Source of the DNA: an uncultured Pirellula sp. | Lineage (GTDB): Bacteria > Planctomycetota > Planctomycetia > Pirellulales > Pirellulaceae | NCBI GenBank assembly: GCA_903892365.1 | Contig: CAITIF010000519.1 | Coordinates: 1-7,394, forward strand | Direction of reading: 5' to 3' | DNA: 7,394 nt | In this document: positions 1 to 5,259 of the stretch, one piece after another | Layout of the letters: every line of letters starts with the position of its first letter | Position numbering within the stretch: the first letter of the stretch is position 1 | Translations under genes and position numbers: made by a program | Notes under the pieces: generated by a model | Databases searched by the model: none | Seen by the model: the letters and a program-made list of their open reading frames with translations, nothing else | Told to the model about the DNA's origin: nothing

Positions 1-2
1 GC

Positions 3-71
3 AAAAAAAATGCTCCCGGAAGTGAACGAGTCCCAGGGGGGCTGAGGACCTTAGCTACTGTTCCGGGAGCA
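3..71 (-). terminator. Extended stem-loop with T-run, terminator-like on the minus strand
   Basis: Positions 11-21 (TGCTCCCGGAA) and 61-71 (TTCCGGGAGCA) form a perfect 11-bp inverted repeat. Read on the minus strand, the stem is followed directly by eight Ts (plus-strand As at 3-10), the form of an intrinsic terminator. The 39-nt loop is long for a simple terminator. It can hold an inner GTCC/GGAC pairing (30-33 with 46-49), so the element may be a longer structured 3' end. On the plus strand no T-run follows the stem, so the minus direction is favoured. The 5' arm overlaps the last codons of the small ORF at 55-171. Confidence 0.6.
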
Positions 72-171
72 ATGTTTTGAAGCGGGCAAGTGGCAACATC
101 CGTTCGCACTGCCCGCAAAAATCTGCCTTGTCTTCACTGGGCGACACCACGTCCGTGCGATGTTGCCGCAA
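55..171 (-). CDS. Candidate small CxxC protein (38 aa or shorter)
   Basis: I do not recognise this gene. A minus-strand frame reads ...DKADFCGQCERMLPLARFKT... and ends in TAG at 57-55, so the stop falls in the loop side of the terminator stem. Starts are uncertain: TTG at 171 gives 38 residues and GTG at 150 gives 31. There is no clear Shine-Dalgarno and no ATG, and the frame is closed by TGA upstream (near 201), so it cannot be the end of a long gene without a frameshift. The pair Cys-Gly-Gln-Cys resembles half of a zinc knuckle. Support comes from context: a sigma-70-like promoter at 238-267 upstream and a terminator immediately after the stop. The transcript, about 230 nt, could equally be a non-coding RNA. 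Coding status is inference. Confidence 0.3.
   Translation of the reverse strand: MRQHRTDVVSPSEDKADFCGQCERMLPLARFKTLLPEQ
82..116. other. Inverted repeat / hairpin
   Basis: GCGGGC (82-87) pairs with GCCCGC (111-116), and AGTG (89-92) continues the stem with CACT (107-110) after one bulged A. The loop is about 14 nt. It lies inside the candidate minus-strand ORF, upstream of the terminator stem, so it would be a second hairpin in that RNA. There is no T-run directly after it in either direction. Confidence 0.4.
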
Positions 172-237
172 TGCGATTGAGTTGAAGTAATCGCTTCAAT
201 CCGATGCAGCAGATCAAGTGATCGATTGCATGCCAGT

Positions 238-267
238 AAGATAGGCTTAGGTCTTAGTTCGGGTCAA
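238..267 (-). promoter_or_regulatory. Sigma-70-like promoter on the minus strand
   Basis: Read on the minus strand, TTGACC (267-262) is followed after 18 bp by TATCTT (243-238). These match the -35 and -10 consensus at five and four of six positions. Transcription would begin near 231 and run through the small CxxC ORF to the stem and T-run at 71-3. This is a consensus match only. In intergenic DNA such pairs arise by chance, and the call leans on the terminator downstream. Confidence 0.3.
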
Positions 268-848
268 CGCCGATTCTGGATTTTTTTGTAAGGAGTTCTC
301 AAGCAGGTTGAAAATCCTGGAACTCGCTTTGTAAATTTGGATGTTGTCGAGTGCGAGCGAAGATGCAATTGAACCATGACGAAGTCAAATTCAAATGCTG
401 TCAATTCGCGAAAGGATGATTCTGGCTTGCCATGGGTACCGATTGCATCGTATAACGTAAATCGCGGATGTTTGGCACGACGAATGCATTGATCGTTAGG
501 TTAGTTGCAATCGTTTGAATTGCAGCAAAGCGTTGCACACGTGCTAGTCAGCAAATTCGATTTGAGCATTGCTGTTTGGCCATTCATAACACAAGGAAGG
601 GGATAGGAATCGTTGTTGTTTGCGGATGAACTGTCCGATACCCAGGTACGCTTTCGCTCGAAAGCAGCTTCTTCGCAAAGTCGCTACGCCTGTGGATTAT
701 CCTTCGGCTTTATCTGTGACATGGACTGCGATAGGTAAGGGATCGAGCTTGAGAAGGAATTCTCGACTTGTCAGCAGGGTAGCAGTCCATGTAATCATTG
801 ATCAATCGATCAAGGCGACGTTCCGATCACAAAGGGAGAAGAAGTCTG
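268..848. other. Gene-poor stretch upstream of flgM
   Basis: No convincing gene is visible on either strand. Short open frames here lack plausible composition and ribosome sites. One structure is present: GAGTTC (293-298) and CAGG (304-307) pair with CCTGGAACTC (316-325), a two-part stem with a five-base bulge (299-303) and an 8-nt loop. It is preceded by a T7 run (281-287) on the plus strand and has no T-run after it. It may be a transcript leader element, but nothing identifies it. I found no good sigma-28 promoter match ahead of flgM. Confidence 0.5.
833..838 (+). promoter_or_regulatory. Ribosome binding site that sets the flgM start
   Basis: AGGGAG lies 10 nt before the ATG at 849. The same frame has an ATG 51 nt upstream (798), which would add 17 Arg-rich residues, but no Shine-Dalgarno precedes it. 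The site therefore favours the shorter 95-residue protein. Confidence 0.65.
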
Positions 849-1136
849 ATGCAAATTTCTGGTAACTTTTCGGTTTCAGGTGTTGATTCGACTCGAGCTG
901 CTGCGCGTTCCAACGCACCAACTCAAGCGGAACCCTCGTCACCCGCAATAACCTCTCCGGTGGACCAATTGGATTTATCTCCTGAAGCGCTCAGCATTGG
1001 CCAGTCCCAATCTTCCAGTGAAGTATTTCGTGCAGACAAGGTAGCAAGCTTACGAGAAGCGATCGCTCAGGGAAATTACGATACCGACGAGAAGCTTTCG
1101 GCCGCACTGGATTCGCTTTTGGAAAAGCTCGGCTAA
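849..1136 (+). CDS. flgM: FlgM-family anti-sigma-28 factor
   Basis: The 95-residue product matches the layout of FlgM, the anti-sigma factor that binds flagellar sigma-28 (FliA) in the cytoplasm and is exported through the hook-basal body when that is complete. Length is close to that of enterobacterial FlgM (97 aa). The N-terminal ~45 residues are Ser/Ala/Pro-rich and look disordered, as in the family. VDQLDLSPEAL (38-48) resembles the D-x-L-x-LS segment common in FlgM. Residues 61-94 (RADKVASLREAIAQGNY, then DTDEKLSAALDSLLEKL) form the conserved sigma-binding helices. Neighbours are unusual: flgN or hook-associated genes often follow flgM, but here repeats follow. The family assignment is firm from sequence; the partner sigma factor is inferred. 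Confidence 0.85.
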   Translation: MQISGNFSVSGVDSTRAAARSNAPTQAEPSSPAITSPVDQLDLSPEALSIGQSQSSSEVFRADKVASLREAIAQGNYDTDEKLSAALDSLLEKLG

Positions 1137-1176
1137 CGTAGAACGGCGTGATCTTTCACTGTTGCTACAGGTCTCG

Positions 1177-1199
1177 AACCGAAAGTTCCTTTCGGTTTT
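1177..1199 (+). terminator. Probable flgM terminator
   Basis: AACCGAAAG (1177-1185) and CTTTCGGTT (1189-1197) form a perfect 9-bp stem with a 3-nt loop, about 40 nt after the flgM stop. The tail is short (TTTTA overlapping the stem end), so termination may be weak. A second inverted repeat, AGCGGA (1206-1211) with TCCGCT (1220-1225), lies just downstream. Confidence 0.5.
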
Positions 1200-1353
1200 A
1201 GCCGGAGCGGATCGATCGGTCCGCTTCGCATCGCATCAAGGCCTACGGGAACGATCTTCTAGGCAACTTTCCTTGGTCCCATCGCGAACCGATTTCTGAC
1301 CCTGGATCAAATTGCTCTCCGAGCTGTTTCTTGTACATTCTCTGTCTGTTTCA

Positions 1354-1677
1354 ACCGCACAATACGCGGTACACACGGAAAAGCAACCGAGGTTTCAGGC
1401 GTCCTGAATTCCTTGTGTTCGGTGTGTTCCGTAGTCCAAAAATCCGTTGCTTCTTGAATTGCTGGGATCGGATTGTTACCACGGAATACACGGAACACAC
1501 GGAAAAGCAGCCGAGGTTTCAGGCGTCTTGAATTCCCTGTGTTCGGTGTGTTCCGTGGTCCAAAAATCCGTTGCTTCTTGAATCGCTGGGGTCGGATTGT
1601 TACCACGGAATACACGGAACACACGGAAAAGAAGCCGAGGTTTCCGGCGTCCTGATTTCCGCGTGTTCCGTGGTTCC
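1354..1677. repeat. Tandem array of 124-bp palindromic units (TTE-HTE type)
   Basis: Three units begin at 1354, 1478 and 1602, exactly 124 bp apart. The third is shortened and ends near 1677. Each has a left arm starting ACCACGGAATACACGGAACA, about 30 bp of middle sequence, and a right arm containing GTGTGTTCCGTGGT that is the imperfect reverse complement of the left arm. Each unit can therefore fold into a long hairpin. A ~42-bp linker (CCAAAAATCCGTTGCTTCTT and on) separates units 1-2 and 2-3. The first unit's left arm is the most diverged. Within arms the step is about 9-10 bp (ACACGGA). Frames through it read TTEYTEHTEK, a spurious translation often seen from such intergenic repeats in planctomycetes and other phyla. 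No transposase is present. Confidence 0.85.
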
Positions 1678-2334
1678 AAATCCGGTTCGTTCCTGGGCCT
1701 TTGGTTTTAGTTATCCGTGATGGTTTTGCGCCCCGAGATGCAGTGATCGTTCTTGCACTCCGCGTGCAATTCCAACCAGCGTTTTTCGCGATGAGAAGAG
1801 ATTGGTTGGGGCATTCTTAGCAGTATCGATTCTCTACTTGGACCGGTGCTTCCTGCTTCTCTTTTGGTCGACCTCACTGGCATAATCGGTACGATCGATA
1901 CGGTTCCCTTACGACAGCAACTTAAGCTACTTAAATTACCCGACCTAACCACTTTTTCTATTCAATGCTTCTTGGCCAGTCGATCTATGTCGCCTGTCGG
2001 GATTAAGTTTCCCAGTGGTCAAGGTCCAGCCTGAGCGTAGGGTTGGATGCTCCGGTCTCGTCAAGAACGCCCTCGAAATGAGTTCGAGGGGACTAGCCGC
2101 CCCAAGCACTGCCAAAAAAACCAAATCGTAGAGCCGCAACTAGACGTGATGGTGGAACCGCAATGCGAGGGCGTCCATGGACGGGATCGACCAGAGCACG
2201 TTTGTTGGCATCCCAACATAACGGCATGGACATTTGATCATAACGAAACTTCCCTGCGTTAAACAACGGAGTGGCGATCAAGCAAAGCATCGCCTCGTCT
2301 GATACTAGTGTCCTGCGTGGTTTTGCAAACGTTC
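1678..2334. other. Gene-free stretch with small inverted repeats upstream of the YTV gene
   Basis: I see no supportable gene; open frames on both strands have no family resemblance, no good ribosome site, and overlap one another. Structures present: TTGCAC/GTGCAA (1753-1769), an 8-bp stem CCCTCGAA/TTCGAGGG with a 5-nt loop (2070-2090), a perfect 12-bp palindrome CGTCCATGGACG (2172-2183), and TGTTGG/CCAACA with a 4-nt loop (2203-2218). The last three lie within 280 bp of the YTV start and could belong to its leader or promoter. I found no clear -35/-10 pair for that gene. Confidence 0.5.
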
Positions 2335-2340
2335 AAGGAG
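2335..2340 (+). promoter_or_regulatory. Ribosome binding site that sets the YTV protein start
   Basis: AAGGAG lies 8 nt before the ATG at 2349. An in-frame start at 2271 would add 26 residues ahead of the signal peptide and has no such site, so 2349 is chosen. Confidence 0.8.
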
Positions 2341-2348
2341 AAATAGGA

Positions 2349-4001
2349 ATGAAAAAGCTTTTTGCTCTTCCAGCGATCGCGGCTATGTTGTCCGCTTTCA
2401 ATGCTGGTGCTGCTCAAGCTGCATATAGCGGCGCGATCAGCTACGAAAACTGTGGATGTAACGTTGTAGACTCTTGTGGTCCAACAACCTACACCGTAAT
2501 GAAGACTGTTAAGAAAACTGTATACGAACCAGAGACGGTTACCGGCACCAAGACCGTTAACCAAGTTGTATACGAAGATCAAACGGTTAACCGAGTTCGC
2601 ATGGAACGAGAGACACTTCAAAAGGAAGTCTCGTACACTGTGAACGTTCCAGTTCGCGAAACCCACACAGGTGTTCGCAACTACACCGTTAAGCGACCTG
2701 TCTATGAAACTCGTACCAAGCAAGTAACGTACAACGTTTCTCGCCCAGTTTACGAAACCCATAGCAAGGTTATCAACTACACCGTTTGTGTGCCTGTTCG
2801 TGAAACACACGAAAAGGTTATCAACTACACGGTCAAGCGACCTGTGTGGGAAACACACGAGAAGGTTGTGAACTACACCGTGATGACACCTGTTCGTGAA
2901 ACCCACGAAAAGATTGTCAACTACACAGTGATGAACAAGGTCATGGAAAATCATGATCATGTCATCAACTACACGGTTATGGTTCCTGTTACTGAAACCA
3001 AAGAACGAACCGTTAACTACACTGTAACCAAGCCAGTCAACTACACCAAGACGGTAACCGTCAAGGGTGGAAGCTGGTCGACTGTTACAGAAGAAGTTCC
3101 TGGTCCAATCGTTCGCAAGACTGTTCGTGAGCCAGGCACTTGGACTTTCGATCCTTCGACATGCAAGAACGTTTACTGCCCAGGCGCTTGCCGAGTAGAA
3201 TGCGTACAATGCCCACCGAAGACGATCTGCAAGAAGGTTTGGGTTCCAACCTGCGAAACCAAAGAAATCAACTGCGTTAAGTACGAAACAGAATGCTTGA
3301 CCAAGGTTGTTCCTTACACTGTAACCAAGTGTGTTCCTGAGTGCCGCAGCAAGACGGTTACTCAAACAACATGCAAGTTGGTTCCAGAGTGCCGTCAAAA
3401 GACTGTTACTTACACGACCTGCAAAATGGTTCCTGAGTGCCGTCAAAAGACAGTTTGCTACAAGACCTGCACAATGGTTTGCGAGCAAAAGAGCAAGGTT
3501 TGCACCTACACCACTTGCAAAATGGTTCCAGAATGCCGTCAAAAGACCGTTTGCTACAAGACCTGCAAGATGGTTTGCGAGCAACGAGTCAAGGACGTTT
3601 GCTATACAGTTTGCAGCACTGTCTGCGAACAAAAGAGCGTTCCTTACACCTACACGACTTGCAAAATGGTCAAGGAATGCCGCACCAAGCTAGTTCCTTA
3701 CACCGTATGCAAAGCAGTTCCATACTGTGCAACAGTGAAGGTAGCGAAGTGCGTTCAAGTTCAAGTTCCTTACACCTACACACGATGCGTTGCTAAGACT
3801 GTCTGCGAAGAAGTTCCTGTAACAGTTTCGTGCGGAAATGGTGCTGGACATGGTAACGGAATCGGTTCGGGCAACGGCTTGTTCAATGGCCGTCTCCGTA
3901 ACGTCCTCCGTGGCCTACGATGCCACGGCGGATGCAACAGCGGTTGTGCAGCTCCAGCAAGCGATTGCGGATGCAGTGCAGCTCCTGCATGCGGATGCTA
4001 A
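2349..4001 (+). CDS. Secreted YTV-repeat, Cys-rich protein (probable envelope structural protein)
   Basis: The 550-residue product starts with a clear signal peptide (MKKLFALPAIAAMLSAFNAG, likely cleaved after AAQA, residue 24). Residues 96-239 are nine repeats of exactly 16 residues, Tyr at 96, 112, 128, 144, 160, 176, 192, 208 and 224, with consensus YTVxxPVxETHEKVIN. This is the planctomycete YTV repeat. A linker (240-323) follows, then residues 324-467 are nine more 16-residue units of the type TTCKMVPECRQKTVCY. Cysteine is extreme: 42 between 272 and 550. The tail (496-550) is Gly-rich and ends in ACGC. No enzyme motif is visible. YTV proteins are known mainly from planctomycetes, where a cell-wall role has been proposed; disulfide cross-linking is inference. 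Strong Shine-Dalgarno and terminator suggest a separate, well-expressed transcript. The long antisense frame at 2259-3632 is a shadow of the repeats. Confidence 0.92.
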   Translation: MKKLFALPAIAAMLSAFNAGAAQAAYSGAISYENCGCNVVDSCGPTTYTVMKTVKKTVYEPETVTGTKTVNQVVYEDQTVNRVRMERETLQKEVSYTVNVPVRETHTGVRNYTVKRPVYETRTKQVTYNVSRPVYETHSKVINYTVCVPVRETHEKVINYTVKRPVWETHEKVVNYTVMTPVRETHEKIVNYTVMNKVMENHDHVINYTVMVPVTETKERTVNYTVTKPVNYTKTVTVKGGSWSTVTEEVPGPIVRKTVREPGTWTFDPSTCKNVYCPGACRVECVQCPPKTICKKVWVPTCETKEINCVKYETECLTKVVPYTVTKCVPECRSKTVTQTTCKLVPECRQKTVTYTTCKMVPECRQKTVCYKTCTMVCEQKSKVCTYTTCKMVPECRQKTVCYKTCKMVCEQRVKDVCYTVCSTVCEQKSVPYTYTTCKMVKECRTKLVPYTVCKAVPYCATVKVAKCVQVQVPYTYTRCVAKTVCEEVPVTVSCGNGAGHGNGIGSGNGLFNGRLRNVLRGLRCHGGCNSGCAAPASDCGCSAAPACGC

Positions 4002-4034
4002 TTGCAGCCGTCGACTTGGGTCGCTACAAGCCCC

Positions 4035-4064
4035 GCAGGTTCTGACTCTGTAACTCAGACCTGC
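4035..4064 (+). other. Hairpin in the 3' untranslated region of the YTV gene
   Basis: GCAGGT (4035-4040) pairs with ACCTGC (4059-4064), and CTGA (4042-4045) with TCAG (4055-4058), with one bulged T and a 9-nt loop. It starts 34 nt after the stop and precedes the terminator by about 43 nt. No T-run follows, so it may protect the 3' end of the message; that role is inference. Confidence 0.45.
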
Positions 4065-4106
4065 TCCAAGCCAACGTAAAGAACTTAGTCGAACAAAAAA
4101 CTTATC

Positions 4107-4146
4107 AACGGTTGGTGTCGCAAGGCATCAACCGTTTTTTCGTTTT
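4107..4146 (+). terminator. Strong intrinsic terminator of the YTV gene
   Basis: AACGGTTGGTG (4107-4117) pairs with CATCAACCGTT (4126-4136) in an 11-bp stem with one G-U pair and an 8-nt loop. It is followed by a T-run (stem end to 4140) and a second TTTT (4143-4146). It lies 105 bp after the stop and should end the YTV transcript before the GTACTC repeat and the EF-hand gene. Confidence 0.88.
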
Positions 4147-4215
4147 GACGAAGCATGAGGGGATCAATCTGAGCCAAGGGCGTTTGCCGCGATGGTTCCC
4201 ACACTCTTTGCTCGT

Positions 4216-4240
4216 CGGAATCTAATTCCGCAAGTTTTTT
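4216..4240 (+). terminator. Weak terminator-like hairpin
   Basis: CGGAAT (4216-4221) and ATTCCG (4225-4230) form a 6-bp stem with a 3-nt loop, followed after CAAG by TTTTTT (4235-4240). The short stem and four-base gap make it weak. It directly abuts the GTACTC palindrome and might be part of that element. Confidence 0.25.
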
Positions 4241-4323
4241 CGTACTCGTACTCAGCGCAAGCGGTACTCGTACTCGACCGAAGTACTTCGAGTACGAGTA
4301 CCATTTCATTGAGTACGAGTACG
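4241..4323. repeat. Nested inverted repeat of GTACTC units
   Basis: Inner arms GGTACTCGTACTCGA (4263-4277) and TCGAGTACGAGTACC (4288-4302) are a perfect 15-bp inverted repeat around a 10-nt centre that itself contains the palindrome AAGTACTT. Outer arms CGTACTCGTACTC (4241-4253) and GAGTACGAGTACG (4311-4323) are a perfect 13-bp inverted repeat. They are separated from the inner arms by 9 and 8 nt, so both pairs share nearly the same centre (4282-4283). The whole element can fold into one long interrupted stem. It sits between a terminator and a promoterless-looking spacer, in non-coding DNA. Frames through it read STST or YSYS and are spurious. Function is unknown. Confidence 0.85.
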
Positions 4324-4434
4324 AGCGAAGTCACTAAGACACCGGCACATCCGGTGGGCATTTATTTTTTTCCTTGACGAGAAACTTTGTTGGGTCGCTT
4401 GGGTTGACACACCTATGGACCTTTTCTTCGCACC
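4324..4434 (+). other. Spacer upstream of the EF-hand gene
   Basis: CACCGG (4340-4345) and CCGGTG (4351-4356) form a 6-bp stem with a 5-nt loop, followed after 8 nt by a T7 run (4365-4371), at best a weak terminator. TTGACA at 4404-4409 is a perfect -35 box, but the region 17 bp downstream (TTCGCA) does not resemble a -10, so no promoter is called. Confidence 0.3.
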
Positions 4435-4440
4435 AAGGAA
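4435..4440 (+). promoter_or_regulatory. Ribosome binding site that sets the EF-hand gene start
   Basis: AAGGAA lies 8 nt before the ATG at 4449. A longer frame from TTG at 4374 would put 25 residues ahead of the export signal and has no such site. Confidence 0.6.
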
Positions 4441-4448
4441 ATCAGAAA

Positions 4449-5108
4449 ATGCAAGTCAATACCACACAAGTACTTAGCTCCTTAATTCACGGCCAGAAGC
4501 GACTTTTCGCAAAGGCTTTCTCCGGTGGAATCCTATTCGTTCTGACAACGATTTTGATGCCAGTCTCCCTCTCTACCGCCCAAGATTCTGGCGATGAATC
4601 GGAAAAGCCCAAGAGGAAACGGAATCAAGAAGCCGGTAAAGGCAAAAAGAACCGCGACGAAAAACCAGGCCGCAACAACGGATCGAAAACCCCTGAAGAT
4701 GCGCGTCGTCCAGGCATGCCGCCCGGCGGTTTCGGCGCACCTGGTAGACCAGGATTTGGTGGGCCCGGTCTAGGTGGCCCTGGCATGGGAGGCCCAGGAA
4801 TGGGAATGATGATGAAGTTCCTGCCAATAATGGTCGCTTTAGATGCTGATTCTAACGGCGAACTATCAACTTCTGAAATTGAGAACGCATCCAAGGCACT
4901 TCTCTCGCTGGACAAGGATGGCAACGGATCCATCACGATGGAAGAGCTTCGACCTGACCCATCCAAAATGATGGCCAACATGCCACCAGAAATGCGAGAA
5001 CGCATGATGGAACGCATGAAAGGCGAAGGGGGCGAGGCTGGCAAAGGAAAGAATCGCGGCGACGGCAATAGCGATGGAAGTGGCGTAAAGCCAAAACGCC
5101 CTGAATAG
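4449..5108 (+). CDS. Secreted or membrane-anchored EF-hand calcium-binding protein
   Basis: The 219-residue product has a basic N-region and a hydrophobic stretch (about 24-43, GGILFVLTTILMPVSLSTA), most likely a signal peptide cleaved near STA/QDS, less likely an anchor. Residues 50-88 are Lys/Arg/Glu-rich and look disordered. Residues 89-120 are a Gly/Pro/Met segment with GGPG-type repeats. Two canonical 12-residue EF-hand loops follow: D132-A-D-S-N-G-E-L-S-T-S-E143 and D155-K-D-G-N-G-S-I-T-M-E-E166, each with acidic positions 1, 3 and 12 and Gly at 6, so both should bind calcium. A Met-rich helix (173-191) and a charged Gly/Lys tail complete it. Similar short EF-hand proteins are common in planctomycetes near PSCyt/PSD1 genes. 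Partner and role are unknown; the next gene starts 151 bp downstream on the same strand. Confidence 0.85.
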   Translation: MQVNTTQVLSSLIHGQKRLFAKAFSGGILFVLTTILMPVSLSTAQDSGDESEKPKRKRNQEAGKGKKNRDEKPGRNNGSKTPEDARRPGMPPGGFGAPGRPGFGGPGLGGPGMGGPGMGMMMKFLPIMVALDADSNGELSTSEIENASKALLSLDKDGNGSITMEELRPDPSKMMANMPPEMRERMMERMKGEGGEAGKGKNRGDGNSDGSGVKPKRPE

Positions 5109-5146
5109 CCTTACGATTCATGAAACTCTAATGATTCAAATGTGAA

Positions 5147-5182
5147 GCGGTCATTCAGAATAGTCTATACTTCCATGACCGC
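5147..5182 (+). promoter_or_regulatory. Inverted repeat flanking a -10-like box
   Basis: GCGGTCAT (5147-5154) and ATGACCGC (5175-5182) are a perfect 8-bp inverted repeat with a 20-nt spacer containing TATACT (5166-5171), a good -10 match. No convincing -35 lies 16-18 bp upstream. The element is about 80 bp before the ATG of the PSCyt gene. It could be an operator over a promoter, or simply a hairpin in the EF-hand/PSCyt intergenic RNA. Confidence 0.3.
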
Positions 5183-5259
5183 AATCTGTTCCAAGCCCAT
5201 CGGGCCTGGAGCATCTCGCCTAACGCTCTTCAACAAAAAATTGGCACGAGAATCCGATC

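Noticed and set aside
720..740. Sigma-28 promoter ahead of flgM (TGCGATAG resembling GCCGATAA)
   Set aside because: No TAAA-type -35 element is at the required spacing, and the match is partial.
620..865. 81-codon plus-strand frame upstream of flgM
   Set aside because: It starts at TTG without a ribosome site, has no recognisable composition, and runs into the flgM start in another frame.
1354..1677. CRISPR array
   Set aside because: The 124-bp units repeat along their whole length, linker included. There are no unique spacers and no short uniform direct repeats.
1307..1679. Several overlapping frames on both strands reading TTEHTEHTE-type peptides
   Set aside because: They are translations of the palindromic 124-bp array. 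The same peptide appears on both strands, as expected of inverted repeats, not genes.
1945..2139. Minus-strand 64-codon frame beginning with a hydrophobic segment
   Set aside because: The N-terminus looks weakly signal-like, but there is no ribosome site, the rest lacks any pattern, and it crosses the 2070-2090 hairpin.
2259..3632. Long minus-strand open frame (457 codons) antisense to the YTV gene
   Set aside because: It follows from the 48-bp in-register repeat and biased codon use of the plus-strand gene. The translation is an Asn/Val/Leu repeat without family resemblance, while the plus strand has a signal peptide, Shine-Dalgarno and known repeat.
4164..4377. Frames on both strands through the GTACTC repeat (Ser/Thr or Tyr/Ser runs)
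   Set aside because: They are low-complexity translations of the nested palindrome.
4404..4432. Promoter with TTGACA at 4404-4409 for the EF-hand gene
   Set aside because: The -35 box is perfect, but no acceptable -10 lies 16-18 bp downstream.
4625..5068. 147-codon minus-strand frame opposite the EF-hand gene
   Set aside because: Its Pro/Gly-rich translation mirrors the Gly/Pro/Met segment of the plus-strand gene, which has two canonical EF-hands.
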